From the NCBI RefSeq assembly GCF_039614845.1, contig NZ_JBDIML010000001.1:682001-746000 (forward strand): a stretch of DNA of 64,000 nt, given 5' to 3'. Positions within the stretch are counted from its first letter, which is position 1. Every line of letters starts with the position of its first letter. Shown here one piece after another: positions 25,382 to 34,812 of the stretch. The notes beneath the pieces were generated by a model. It was not told where the DNA came from. It saw only the letters and a list, made by a program, of their open reading frames with translations, and did not search any database. Position numbers and translations under genes: made by a program. This DNA comes from Ornithinibacillus xuwenensis. GTDB taxonomy: Bacteria; Bacillota; Bacilli; Bacillales; Amphibacillaceae.

Positions 25382-26329
25382 TTATTCATTTTCTTCTGTA
25401 ACATTAAACCATATTTGCTGATGATCACTTGTGTTTGGATCGACAGGGTATTCGACATCCACCCCATTTATCTTAATTGACAGATCGGGCGCATGACCAA
25501 TATTAAGAAAAATTCTCTCTTGACCAGTTAAGTCAATCTCCATTGGTGAATTCTCTGGATCAGTAATTGCACCAAAGAAAGACTCACCAGCTTCATTTTT
25601 CACATCTAACCAAACGCCACTTTGTGATTCAAATGTGAACATTAACGCCTCGCCTGTATTGGATAATTCAATGGTTGAAACTGGAGGTGATCCACTACCT
25701 TGCTCAACTACGTTCATGCTAAGATCAGTTTCCTCTTCAACTTGGTCCTCATTTGTTTCCTCGCCTGATCCTTCCTCTCCGTCTTGCTCGTCTTCACTAG
25801 TGTCCTCCGAATCAGGGTCTGGGTCTTCCGCTCCATTTTCATCTCTTGTTTCCTCACCAGAAGTGTCGGTATCTTCATTACGAATAATGGTATTATCACC
25901 TGTTTCATCCACTGGACTTGGGTCCTCATTATCATTTGATTTCGTTAAGAACCACCATGCTAGAAAAACAATACCGATAATAAGTAGTACTACGATTAAC
26001 GTAGGAATAAATGAAAAAATTGCCGAGCTCCTAGTTGGCATATTGTCTTTTCTGGAACGATGAATCCTTGTGTATTGAGTAGTGGTATCTTCTTCAGGGG
26101 AAGGAATCTCTTCTTTATACTCCTCCATCAACTGATTGGGATCCACACCTACTGCAATTGCATATTCTTTAATAAATGCCTTCGCATAAAATTTACCTGG
26201 GAGAATCGAGAAATTCTCCTCTTCTATTGCTACAAGATATCGCTTCTGTATCTTCGTGATATCTTGTAGTTCATCAAGTGATAACTCTTTAGCTTCTCTT
26301 GCTTCCTTTAACCTTGCACCTATTCCCAT
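25382..26329 (-). CDS. ymfM: RodZ-like protein YmfM (HTH and membrane segment)
   Basis: The 315-residue protein has a RodZ architecture: an XRE-type helix-turn-helix (residues ~1-70, LKEAREAKELSLDELQ), a cytosolic linker, one membrane segment (~104-126, FSFIPTLIVVLLIIGIVFLA), a very acidic Asp/Glu-rich extracytoplasmic stretch (~130-203), and a C-terminal DUF4115 beta domain (IELSNTGEALMF...). RodZ links MreB to the cell-wall machinery in rod-shaped bacteria. The ribosome site is weak. It lies between ymfK and pgsA. Confidence 0.9.
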   Translation of the reverse strand: MGIGARLKEAREAKELSLDELQDITKIQKRYLVAIEEENFSILPGKFYAKAFIKEYAIAVGVDPNQLMEEYKEEIPSPEEDTTTQYTRIHRSRKDNMPTRSSAIFSFIPTLIVVLLIIGIVFLAWWFLTKSNDNEDPSPVDETGDNTIIRNEDTDTSGEETRDENGAEDPDPDSEDTSEDEQDGEEGSGEETNEDQVEEETDLSMNVVEQGSGSPPVSTIELSNTGEALMFTFESQSGVWLDVKNEAGESFFGAITDPENSPMEIDLTGQERIFLNIGHAPDLSIKINGVDVEYPVDPNTSDHQQIWFNVTEENE

Positions 26330-26349
26330 TTATAACACCATCCAATTTC

Positions 26350-27138
26350 TTAATCGAACATTGAGAAACCATTTCCCTGGTTAAGCTGTAGTTTTTCTAC
26401 TACGTCATACGTTATTTCTTCATCCTCATCACTACGAAGCTCTATAATATAATCAAAATCATTAATACTATATTCGGTTGATTGAACAAAAATATCAGGG
26501 TGTTCGACAACTTTTATTGCTGGTAGCTGCATTATCTCTCGAATTAATTGCCAGTGCTTTTCATTAGCCTTCTGCTTCGATACGATCCCATCAATAATAA
26601 ATATATTATCGACACTATATTCTCCTTCGATTAGCTGATTGCGAATCGTCTGTTTAATCAATGTACTCGATACAAATAACCATTTCTTGTTAGCACAAAC
26701 ACTAGCTGCAACAACAGACTCTGTTTTCCCTACTCTAGGCATCCCTCGTATTCCGATCAACTTATGCCCTTCCTGTTTATATAATTCAGCCATAAAATCA
26801 ACTAGTAATCCAAGTTCATCTCTTACGAAACGAACAGTTTTACGGTCATCTGCATCCCTATGTATATATTTTCCATGCCTCACAGCAAGTCTATCTCTAA
26901 GTTTTGATTTTCTAAGCTTCGTTACTCTTATTGTATCCATTGTTTGTAAAATTAATTGTAATCGTGTTATTTGTTCTTCGTTTTGAGCTAGTAGTAACAT
27001 ACCTCTTTTCCCATTCTCTACTCCATTAATCGTCACGATATTAATCGAGAGCATTCCTAATAAAGAAGATATATCACCTAATAAACCTGGACGATTTATT
27101 TCAATTTCATATTCTAAGTACCATTCTATCCGTCCCAT
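26350..27138 (-). CDS. ymfK: YmfK, DUF3388 family protein
   Basis: This 262-residue protein belongs to the YmfK/DUF3388 family of unknown function. Its N-terminal ~80 residues look like an ACT-type regulatory fold (EIEINRPGLLGDISSLLGML), followed by a P-loop-like motif GMPRVGKTE near residue 140 and a block FVSSTLIKQTIRNQL. The start at 27138 (MGRIEWYLEY) has AAGGGGAG upstream. The gene lies between ymfJ and ymfM, as in B. subtilis. A nucleotide-binding role is suggested by the P-loop but not proven. Confidence 0.88.
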   Translation of the reverse strand: MGRIEWYLEYEIEINRPGLLGDISSLLGMLSINIVTINGVENGKRGMLLLAQNEEQITRLQLILQTMDTIRVTKLRKSKLRDRLAVRHGKYIHRDADDRKTVRFVRDELGLLVDFMAELYKQEGHKLIGIRGMPRVGKTESVVAASVCANKKWLFVSSTLIKQTIRNQLIEGEYSVDNIFIIDGIVSKQKANEKHWQLIREIMQLPAIKVVEHPDIFVQSTEYSINDFDYIIELRSDEDEEITYDVVEKLQLNQGNGFSMFD

Positions 27139-27263
27139 CAGAAACTCCCCTTTAAACATGCTAAAAAATGGATAAAAAAGATATATATCACTATAATAAA
27201 TGATTTTGGCTATAGTTTAAAGAATTTAATCAAAATAATTATTGAGACTGGCATAAGAGAATG

Positions 27264-27292
27264 GAAAAGAAGCTACGAATAGACGCAGCTTC
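27264..27292 (-). terminator. Terminator of the ymfF-ymfJ genes
   Basis: A 9-bp stem (GAAGCTGCG with CGTAGCTTC) is followed by TTTT on the minus strand, separating ymfJ from ymfK. Confidence 0.8.
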
Positions 27293-27308
27293 CTTTATTT
27301 TGGATTCC

Positions 27309-27566
27309 TTAGCTATTAGCTTGGTTTTGCACCAATTTAACCATGGAGTTCGCAATTGCGTGTTGCTCTTCCTTGGTCGCAGCATTCCACAGCTCTCGTA
27401 AAACTGCTTCCTCGCTATTTTTGGCATCTACACTTTTTGCAAGGTAATCTCCTACTTCATAAGCAACCTCAGAAATTGTTTGTTGAGACATTCCTTGTGA
27501 TTGTGCCTGTTCTAATCTATTCGCCAAAAAGTCCTTCCAAGAATCAAAATTATCCAATACGGACAT
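27309..27566 (-). CDS. ymfJ: YmfJ, DUF3243 family protein
   Basis: The 85-residue protein (MSVLDNFDSWKDFLANRL onward) matches YmfJ of B. subtilis in length and in the conserved ELWNAATKEEQHAIANSMVKLVQ tail. It is a small helical cytosolic protein with no known function. Three ATGs follow the GGAGG site; the last at 27566 has the best spacing and matches the family. It lies 88 bases after ymfI. Confidence 0.93.
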   Translation of the reverse strand: MSVLDNFDSWKDFLANRLEQAQSQGMSQQTISEVAYEVGDYLAKSVDAKNSEEAVLRELWNAATKEEQHAIANSMVKLVQNQANS

Positions 27567-27654
27567 CATCATTCCTCCTTCTCTTTGTACATGCATAGTA
27601 TTTGATTTTATTTTTTGATTATGCATGACAATAAAGGGGGATTGATTTATTTTT

Positions 27655-28371
27655 TTAGTTCCAACCACCAGTAATTCTTATGATTTCCCCTTGTATATAG
27701 CTTGATTTATCACCAAGTAAAAAACTAACTGCATTTGCAACATCACTTGGTCGTCCTGCACGACCTAGGGGAATTTCTTGAAGCAGCTCGTTTTCCTCAT
27801 CTGGTTCAAGTTGATTCATTTTTGACTTAATGTATCCTGGGCTGATTGCATTCACATGTATTCCACAAGGTCCAACCTCTTTTGCTAATGCTTTCACAAA
27901 ACTGTTTTGTGCGCCTTTTACTGCAGAATATAGCACCTCATGACTTGCCCCTACTTCACCCCAAATAGAGGAGATAAAGACTATTTTACCTGCTTTATTG
28001 CGAATCATAGAAGGCAATAAGGCTTTTGTAATTGCCATTGGTGCTTTCACATGTATAGCTATCATTTGATCCATAGCGATTTCCGTTGTGTCTTGAAATA
28101 ATCCATATAAGGCAATTCCACTAGCAAACACAATCGAGTGGATTGGATAAACGATTTGATTCAGTAGCGCATTTTCCCCATTAGGTTTACTTAGGTCAGC
28201 TTTTATAACATCTAAAACAGACTCAGGCTTCATTCGTACTCTTATATCATGAATTGCATCTAAATTTTGATGATAATGAAGGATTAAATCATATCCTTCT
28301 TTCTCTAGTTGGGTGGCAATGGCACGACCAATGTCCCCACTTGCTCCAATTACTAATACATTTTTCCCCAT
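27655..28371 (-). CDS. ymfI: YmfI, EF-P 5-aminopentanone reductase (SDR)
   Basis: The 238-residue short-chain dehydrogenase has the NADP-binding GASGDIGRAIA, catalytic Ser in VFISSIWGEVG, and YSAVKGAQ (Tyr and Lys). In B. subtilis YmfI reduces the 5-aminopentanone group on elongation factor P to 5-aminopentanol, and the genes around it match that locus. AAGGAG precedes the ATG. It starts 9 bases after the ymfH stop. Confidence 0.93.
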   Translation of the reverse strand: MGKNVLVIGASGDIGRAIATQLEKEGYDLILHYHQNLDAIHDIRVRMKPESVLDVIKADLSKPNGENALLNQIVYPIHSIVFASGIALYGLFQDTTEIAMDQMIAIHVKAPMAITKALLPSMIRNKAGKIVFISSIWGEVGASHEVLYSAVKGAQNSFVKALAKEVGPCGIHVNAISPGYIKSKMNQLEPDEENELLQEIPLGRAGRPSDVANAVSFLLGDKSSYIQGEIIRITGGWN

Positions 28372-28380
28372 AATTTCTCC

Positions 28381-29664
28381 TTATTCTGGTACGATTTTAC
28401 ACACAGCTAAGCGCTCTTCCGCTATCCAACCGGATAAGAAACCATTCGCATCCTGTACGGTTAGTTTTTGGATTTCTGGAATTAGTTCAAAATAATCGAT
28501 ACCAACATGATGATAATGAATATACTTACTAGCGATATTCTCTAATGAATTCATCGATCGCAATACTTGACCAATTTTCTTTTTTTTCATTCTTTCGAAA
28601 TCATCTTCAGTAAGCTGCTGTGTTTTGGTTGAAAGAAGTAATTCTATAATCTTTTTTGTAAATAATTCAGGATTGTCTGTATTTCCACCTATTATGGAAT
28701 AACCGAAATTCTTCTCTAGATTGGTCTCAAAATAGAAACTAGCATCAATAATGTTCTCTTGATATAGCTCCTCATAGAACTGACCACTTTTCGAAAAATA
28801 GTACGTTAGAATAATGTCCTGTAGCAAATCTCGTTTAATAAATTCTTGTGGTTCTAATTCCTTAGTCGATTCCTTAATTCCAATCGTACATTTTGAGACA
28901 GAGACCGGCATAACAATCTTGTTTTCTGATTTCGCCACTGCCGATGGTTCATTAGGAAAGTCTCGCTTGATTTCTTCTAGCTTTGAAAATTCCTTTGAAG
29001 CTTGGTTTTCTCTTATAAGCGCTAACATATTGTCCGGCTCAAAATTACCAGCAATAAAAAACGTCATATTTTCTGGGTGATAAAAAGTATGGTAACAGGT
29101 ATATAAATCATCTTTGGTTATTTCGGCAATTGACTCCACAGTTCCCGCTATGTCAATATTAACTGGGGTTTCCTTAAATAAGCTTTTTAAGGTACCCATA
29201 AAGGATTGCCAATCTGGCTGATCATCATACATCTTGATTTCTTGACCAATTATCCCTTTCTCCTTTTCAACAGAGTTCTCAGAAAAATAAGGATCCTGAA
29301 CAAAATTGAGTAATGTTTTTACATTGTCCTCAACATTTGTTGTTGAAGAGAAAAGGTAGGCTGTCTTTGTAAAAGATGTGTATGCATTAGCAGAAGCACC
29401 TTGCTTACCAAAATCAGCAAAAACATCACGATCTTCTTTCTCAAAAAGTTTGTGCTCCAAAAAATGTGCGATACCGTCTGGAACCGTTATTTTATCTTGT
29501 TGACCAATGGGGACGAAAGTTCGATCCATCGAACCATAGTTAGTAGAAAAAATAGCATAAGTTTTTGACATTTCAGGTCTTGGTAAAAGAAAAACCGTTA
29601 AACCATTTTCAAGTTTTTCGTGGTAAAGGCTTTCTTCAATGTGTTCATATACTTGCTTACTCAT
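28381..29664 (-). CDS. ymfH: YmfH, M16-family zinc peptidase
   Basis: The 427-residue protein has the inverted zinc motif HxxEH (HFLEHKLFE), with the third ligand likely in the downstream Glu-rich helix, so it is a candidate active M16 peptidase. It pairs with ymfF, which lacks the motif; active plus inactive M16 pairs are common. The start at 29664 (MSKQVYEHIE) follows AAGGTGG and overlaps the ymfF stop codon by 8 bases, indicating coupled synthesis of the two subunits. The substrate is unknown. Confidence 0.93.
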   Translation of the reverse strand: MSKQVYEHIEESLYHEKLENGLTVFLLPRPEMSKTYAIFSTNYGSMDRTFVPIGQQDKITVPDGIAHFLEHKLFEKEDRDVFADFGKQGASANAYTSFTKTAYLFSSTTNVEDNVKTLLNFVQDPYFSENSVEKEKGIIGQEIKMYDDQPDWQSFMGTLKSLFKETPVNIDIAGTVESIAEITKDDLYTCYHTFYHPENMTFFIAGNFEPDNMLALIRENQASKEFSKLEEIKRDFPNEPSAVAKSENKIVMPVSVSKCTIGIKESTKELEPQEFIKRDLLQDIILTYYFSKSGQFYEELYQENIIDASFYFETNLEKNFGYSIIGGNTDNPELFTKKIIELLLSTKTQQLTEDDFERMKKKKIGQVLRSMNSLENIASKYIHYHHVGIDYFELIPEIQKLTVQDANGFLSGWIAEERLAVCKIVPE

Positions 29665-30946
29665 TTGCAGTACCACCTTCACTAGTTAGTAAATATACTG
29701 TATCTAACTCAATCTTATTTCCAACTTCTTTCACTTCGTTAATGCTAACCTTTTTTATACTTTCAATGAGCTGGTGTGGACTTAAGTCTACATCGGCTAT
29801 CACTTGTTGATAGAGCATTTCAATAATTCCCTGTGGATTATCAAGTGTTTCTAATAATTGATTCACAATTAATTCCTTCGTTTCCGATAACTCTTGTTTG
29901 GATATGTCGCCTTTCATCATAGCTTCCATTTGTTCTTCCATAATTTTACGTGCTTTTTCATAATCGCCAGGTGCAATTCCGCTAAATACAAGAAGAAGTC
30001 CTTTGTGACTTTCAAGACGGGAAGAGGCATAATAAGCCAAACTATTTTTTTCCCGTACATTAACAAATAATTTTGAACCCGGAAATCCTCCTAGAATGCC
30101 GTTAAACACTTGAAGTGCTGGATACGCTTTATCCTGATAACGACAATTTGTCCGGTAACCTATGTGCAGCTTTGCCTGTTGTATGTTCTGTTTATCAATT
30201 ATTTCCTTCGACTCTTCCTTTTTTGTATGGGCATTTTCTTCTCCAGATGTAGGTTTTTCCTTCTTCATACGTTTCATGGTAGAACTAACGATACGTTCCA
30301 TATCATTTAGATCAAAGTCACCTAAAACATATACATCCACCTGATCCTCTTGAAGTATGGTTCTATAGTATTCGTAAATTAGTTCTGGATTTAAAGTAGC
30401 AAGATCTTCTTCATAGCCATGTACATGAAGTTGGTAAGCTTCATCTTCACACATCTCGTCAATCAGCCTCATATTTGCATATTTCATTTTGTCATCAATG
30501 ACGGCCTTAATTTTTTGTCGTAGTGTCTCTGTTTCTCGTTTAAAAGTCGCATCTTTAAATGCATTATTCGTAACATTTGGCTGAAAAATTACTTCGTTTA
30601 ATAAATTAAAGGCATCTTCAACCATATTCGATTCATTCGGAATAAACTTCTCATTTGCAACTTCGAGACGATAACTAATTATATGATGGTTTCCTTTTTT
30701 GCCACCATCAATCGATAATACAGCGCCGTATAAACTATCTAAAGCTATTTGGAGTTCCTTTCTACTTGGATATTTATTTGGTCCTTGCTGCAATAAATAT
30801 GGTAATAATGCTCTTTTTGTGATAGTTTCACGTTCCAAAGGAGCCTTAAACTTAACAACAATGTTAATTGTTTTAAACTTTTTATTAGGTACTAAATGTA
30901 AGTTGTATCCGTTGAGTTGTTTCACTTCTTCCTGAATAGTATGCAT
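29657..30946 (-). CDS. ymfF: YmfF, M16-family peptidase-like subunit without zinc motif
   Basis: The 429-residue protein has the M16 fold signature (FPGSKLFVNVREKNSLAYYASSRLE) but no HxxEH, so it is probably the non-catalytic partner of YmfH. The start at 30946 (MHTIQEEVKQL) follows GGAGG by 7 bases. The gene lies downstream of the nup transporter genes, with a terminator between them, and begins the ymfF-ymfH-ymfI-ymfJ run. Confidence 0.93.
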   Translation of the reverse strand: MHTIQEEVKQLNGYNLHLVPNKKFKTINIVVKFKAPLERETITKRALLPYLLQQGPNKYPSRKELQIALDSLYGAVLSIDGGKKGNHHIISYRLEVANEKFIPNESNMVEDAFNLLNEVIFQPNVTNNAFKDATFKRETETLRQKIKAVIDDKMKYANMRLIDEMCEDEAYQLHVHGYEEDLATLNPELIYEYYRTILQEDQVDVYVLGDFDLNDMERIVSSTMKRMKKEKPTSGEENAHTKKEESKEIIDKQNIQQAKLHIGYRTNCRYQDKAYPALQVFNGILGGFPGSKLFVNVREKNSLAYYASSRLESHKGLLLVFSGIAPGDYEKARKIMEEQMEAMMKGDISKQELSETKELIVNQLLETLDNPQGIIEMLYQQVIADVDLSPHQLIESIKKVSINEVKEVGNKIELDTVYLLTSEGGTANE

Positions 30947-31067
30947 CTTATTTCCTCCAATTTTATACATTCAACAAGCTAATGCTTAGTTTGTACGTTT
31001 TTCATTAATCAATGAACAAATTGTTAATATCCTTAGTTTACCATTATTATCCATGTTTCAGTCAAAG

Positions 31068-31103
31068 AAAAAACTGACTTGATTGAAGATATCAAGTCAG
31101 TTT
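31068..31103 (-). terminator. Terminator of nupOPQ
   Basis: A 12-13 bp stem (AAACTGACTTGAT with ATCAAGTCAGTTT) runs into a T run on the minus strand, just after the nupQ stop. Confidence 0.92.
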
Positions 31104-31110
31104 CATAATT

Positions 31111-32064
31111 TTATCGGCTACCCTTAACATAAGGTATACCATTTGCTCTTGGAGCTTCTGCTCGGCCGATAAAGCCAGCAAGTGCTAATATTGTTAACAC
31201 ATATGGTGCGATTAGTAGAAAGATTTGCGGAATATCCTCTAGTAAAGGTATTCCCGAGCTCACAATACTTAAACTCTGTGCTAAACCAAAGAATAGTGCA
31301 GCACCCATGGCTCCTAGTGGATGCCATTTACCAAAGATTACAGCGGCTAGCGCCATAAATCCTTGTCCTACAATTGTTGCATGTGAGAAATTAGAAACAA
31401 TTGTTAATGCGAACACGGATCCACCAAGGCCACCTAAAGCACCTGAGATAATAACAGCAATATAGCGCATTTTATAGACGTTTATACCATTTGTATCAGC
31501 TGCCATCGGATGCTCACCAACAGCACGTAGGCGTAAGCCAAACGCAGTTTTATATAATACAAACCAAGCAATAAATGCAAATAAGATTGCAATATAGGAA
31601 GTTACATAAATTCCTTCAAAGAAGATAGGTCCAATTATTGGAATCTTTGATAAAACAGGAATATTCGTAGACAAGAACGGCTCCGTTACCATGTCTGTTT
31701 GTCCTTTATCATACCAAACCTTTGTTAAATAAACACCAACACCAAGCGCCAGCATATTTATTGCAACACCACTAACTGTCTGATCTGCTCTAAACGATAC
31801 TGCTGCGATTGCATGGATAATCGAAAATATAGCACCAGCAATAGTAGCAGCAATAAGAGAGGCCCATGGTGTAAAGTCTCCAAATACGTCTGCAAATGTT
31901 AGGTTAAATACAATGCCGACAAAAGCTCCAATAACCATAAGTCCTTCTAGTCCAATATTAATTACACCAGATCGCTCACTAAAGACTCCGCCTAATGCTG
32001 TAAATATAAGGGGTGCTGAAAAGAATAATACAGTTGGTACAATTGATTGTAGAATGTCTAGCAT
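31111..32064 (-). CDS. nupQ: Nucleoside ABC transporter permease NupQ-like
   Basis: This 317-residue integral membrane protein is the second permease of a BmpA-type nucleoside importer. It has about ten hydrophobic segments, starts LFFSAPLIFTALGGVFSERSGVINIGLEGLM and contains the coupling-loop block AVGEHPMAADTNGINVYKMR. The ATG directly follows the nupP stop codon; AAGGAGG lies in the end of nupP. It corresponds to YufQ of B. subtilis. Confidence 0.93.
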   Translation of the reverse strand: MLDILQSIVPTVLFFSAPLIFTALGGVFSERSGVINIGLEGLMVIGAFVGIVFNLTFADVFGDFTPWASLIAATIAGAIFSIIHAIAAVSFRADQTVSGVAINMLALGVGVYLTKVWYDKGQTDMVTEPFLSTNIPVLSKIPIIGPIFFEGIYVTSYIAILFAFIAWFVLYKTAFGLRLRAVGEHPMAADTNGINVYKMRYIAVIISGALGGLGGSVFALTIVSNFSHATIVGQGFMALAAVIFGKWHPLGAMGAALFFGLAQSLSIVSSGIPLLEDIPQIFLLIAPYVLTILALAGFIGRAEAPRANGIPYVKGSR

Positions 32065-33120
32065 TTATTTCCCCTCCTTTTTAAAGCGAAGTAATACCCA
32101 ACGAATGATATAGCTTGATGCAACAAAGAAAATAATAAGTGCCATGATGATATCAACTAATTCAGTAGGAACACCTGCTGATGGCATTTCCCCTGCACCT
32201 TCTTTTAATACACCGAATAAAATTGCTGCTAAAACAACACCAAACGGATTATTTGCTCCAAGAAGCGCAACCGCAATTCCATCAAAACCTAGATTCGTAA
32301 ATCCAGAAATAACAGAGACACTTCCATATGTCCCTAGACCTTCCATTGCCCCTGCTAAACCAGCAAAAGCTCCGGCGATAACCATGGATAAAATTATATT
32401 TTTACTTACATTCATACCTGCATATTTGGAAGCATGTTGATTAAAACCAACCGCCTTTAATTCATACCCTACAGTAGTACGTTGAATGATAAACCACATA
32501 ATTATAGCAGCAAATAAAGCGATCAAAATACCGTAATGCATTCTGGAATAAAGTGTTAAGTTTTGTAGCCATTCAGAACCTAATGATGCTGATGCAGCAA
32601 TTTGTTCCGTTGACGTACCGTGATCTGTTAAAACATTTCGAACAATCTCATTTGAAACATACAATGCAATATAGTTAAGCATGATTGTTACGATAACTTC
32701 ATGTACACCAAGCTTTGCTTTTAGTAGCCCAGGTATAAATCCCCAAAGTCCACCAGCAAGTGCACCTGCTAATACAGCAAGTGGTAAGTGAATGATCATC
32801 GGTGCGTCTACAGTCAAACCTACCCATACTGCGGCTAACCAGCCCACGATAACTTGACCTTCAGCACCAATATTAAATAGTCCGGTACGAAAAGCAAACG
32901 CAACTGCTAGACCAGTTAAAATTAGTGGGGTGATACGTCTGATAGTTTCCCCTATTGTAAATGCATCATAGAATGCACCATTCCATAATGCTGTGTATGC
33001 TTCAATCGGATTAACATCTGAAGCAATCATAATGATGGCACCAACAATTAGTCCAAGAATTACGGAAATTACTGGTACTAAAATACCAAATAAACGATTA
33101 TTCGACGTCACTCTAATCAC
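32065..33120 (-). CDS. nupP: Nucleoside ABC transporter permease NupP-like
   Basis: This 351-residue permease forms a heterodimer with NupQ. It has about ten membrane segments and the coupling-loop block AVGFNQHASKYAGMNVSKN. The first in-frame start is a GTG at 33120 that overlaps the nupO stop codon by 8 bases; a GTG three codons later has better spacing to AGGTAGGTG and may be the real start. Corresponds to YufP. Confidence 0.92.
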   Translation of the reverse strand: MIRVTSNNRLFGILVPVISVILGLIVGAIIMIASDVNPIEAYTALWNGAFYDAFTIGETIRRITPLILTGLAVAFAFRTGLFNIGAEGQVIVGWLAAVWVGLTVDAPMIIHLPLAVLAGALAGGLWGFIPGLLKAKLGVHEVIVTIMLNYIALYVSNEIVRNVLTDHGTSTEQIAASASLGSEWLQNLTLYSRMHYGILIALFAAIIMWFIIQRTTVGYELKAVGFNQHASKYAGMNVSKNIILSMVIAGAFAGLAGAMEGLGTYGSVSVISGFTNLGFDGIAVALLGANNPFGVVLAAILFGVLKEGAGEMPSAGVPTELVDIIMALIIFFVASSYIIRWVLLRFKKEGK

Positions 33121-34639
33121 CTACCTTTTCTGTAATGCTACCTGCCATTAGAAGTCCTAATTCTTGTTCATTTGTTTCTTCTGGCTTCACATTAGCAACA
33201 ATTTTACCATCAAACATAACTGCTATTCTGTCACTAACATTCATAATTTCATCCAACTCAAATGACACAAGTAATACTGCGCGTCCTTTATCTCGTTCTT
33301 CGATTAGTTTCTTATGAATAAATTCTATTGCTCCTACATCTAATCCACGAGTTGGCTGTGCAGCAATTAATAAATCAGGTGATCGATCTATCTCACGCCC
33401 GATAATAGCTTTTTGTTGGTTACCACCTGATAATGCACGAGCAGGTGTGAATTCACTAGGTGTACGAACATCGTATTCCTCAATAATTTCTTTAGCTTTG
33501 TTGTAGATTTCCTTATAATTTAGCACTGAAACCTTTGAAAAAGGCTTTTGATAATAGGTTTGTAGAACAATATTGGCACCAATTGGATAATCCAGAACAA
33601 GCCCATATTTATGACGGTCTTGTGGAATATGACCTAGTCCACTCTTCGTTACGTTACGAGGACTTAAGTTGGTGATTTTCTTATCCTTTAACGAAATCTT
33701 TCCAGACTGTGATTTGCGAAGGCCAGTGATTGCTTCAATCAGCTCTGTTTGACCATTACCATCAACGCCAGCAATACCAACAATTTCGCCTGCACGAACA
33801 TCAAGATTAAGCCCTTTCACTAAATCTACTTTTCTCGCATCTTTCACAAATAAGTCTTCTATATGAAGAACAACTTCCTTTGGTTCTGCTGGTTTTTTCT
33901 CTGTTTTAAAGCTTACCTCTCTACCAACCATTAGGGATGCAAGCTCATCTGGATTTGTCTCACTAACCTCAACTGTACCGATACCTTTACCCTTTCTAAT
34001 AACCGTACAGCGATCACAAACTTCCATTATTTCCTTCAGCTTGTGTGTAATTAGAATGATGGATTTACCTTCTTTTACTAACGAGCGCATAATTTCGATT
34101 AGTTCATTAATCTCTTGAGGTGTTAATACTGCAGTCGGTTCATCAAAAATTAGAACCTCTGCACCACGATATAACGTTTTCAAAATTTCGACGCGTTGTT
34201 GCATACCAACTGAGATTTCACTAATTTTCGCAGAAGGATCCACCTTTAGACCATAACGATCGGAAATCTCTTGAATTTCCTGTTCAGCCTTCTTTAAATT
34301 TATCTTACCAAGCTTGTCCTTCGGTTCATTCCCAAGAATAATGTTCTGAGTTACTGTAAAAGGCTCGACGAGCATGAAGTGCTGGTGCACCATCCCGATA
34401 CCTAACTCATTAGCAATATTTGGATTTGTTATATTTACTTTTTCACCTTTTACTCGAATTTCGCCAGCCTCTGGCTGATATAGTCCGAATAACACATTCA
34501 TTAAAGTGGATTTCCCTGCTCCATTTTCACCTAATAGCGCATGTATTTCCCCTTTTCTTAACTGGACTGTAATGTTATCGTTTGCAACAATACCAGGAAA
34601 TTCCTTGCGTATATTTAACATTTCAATCACATGTTCCAC
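33113..34639 (-). CDS. nupO: Nucleoside ABC transporter ATPase NupO-like
   Basis: The 508-residue protein holds two ABC domains. The first has Walker A GENGAGKST, signature SVGMQQRVEIL and Walker B VLIFDEPTAVLT; the second has a degenerate P-loop GVDGNGQTE and signature LSGGNQQKAIIGRE. This is the usual sugar/nucleoside-importer layout with one weaker site. The GTG at 34639 is chosen because GAGGGG overlaps the earlier GTG at 34648. It is cotranscribed with nupP and nupQ. Confidence 0.95.
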   Translation of the reverse strand: MEHVIEMLNIRKEFPGIVANDNITVQLRKGEIHALLGENGAGKSTLMNVLFGLYQPEAGEIRVKGEKVNITNPNIANELGIGMVHQHFMLVEPFTVTQNIILGNEPKDKLGKINLKKAEQEIQEISDRYGLKVDPSAKISEISVGMQQRVEILKTLYRGAEVLIFDEPTAVLTPQEINELIEIMRSLVKEGKSIILITHKLKEIMEVCDRCTVIRKGKGIGTVEVSETNPDELASLMVGREVSFKTEKKPAEPKEVVLHIEDLFVKDARKVDLVKGLNLDVRAGEIVGIAGVDGNGQTELIEAITGLRKSQSGKISLKDKKITNLSPRNVTKSGLGHIPQDRHKYGLVLDYPIGANIVLQTYYQKPFSKVSVLNYKEIYNKAKEIIEEYDVRTPSEFTPARALSGGNQQKAIIGREIDRSPDLLIAAQPTRGLDVGAIEFIHKKLIEERDKGRAVLLVSFELDEIMNVSDRIAVMFDGKIVANVKPEETNEQELGLLMAGSITEKVGD

Positions 34640-34718
34640 TAATGTCACCCCTCTTTTTCATCTATTTTACAAGTAAAAATATAAATTATATGATTTCATA
34701 AAATAAAATCACCAAATG

Positions 34719-34744
34719 AAAAAGACGTCATTAAACATCTTTTT
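34719..34744 (-). terminator. Hairpin between nupN and nupO (distal)
   Basis: A stem AAAAAGATG with CGTCTTTTT ends in a T-rich run. It probably reduces readthrough from the highly expressed binding-protein gene into the transporter genes. Confidence 0.72.
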
Positions 34745-34769
34745 CAGTTGAAGATTTTATGGCTATAGA

Positions 34770-34804
34770 AAAAGATGGGAAAAGACCGGTAAACGGCCTT
34801 TTCC
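34770..34804 (-). terminator. Hairpin after nupN (proximal)
   Basis: An 11-bp stem (GGAAAAGGCCG with CGGTCTTTTCC) lies just after the nupN stop, followed by CATCTTTTTC. It may be an mRNA 3'-stabilising hairpin or a partial terminator. Confidence 0.65.
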
Positions 34805-34812
34805 ACTATTTA

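Noticed and set aside
25635..26063. Plus-strand frame of 142 codons opposite the RodZ-like gene
   Set aside because: It is the Ser-rich antisense shadow of the acidic linker, without a ribosome site.
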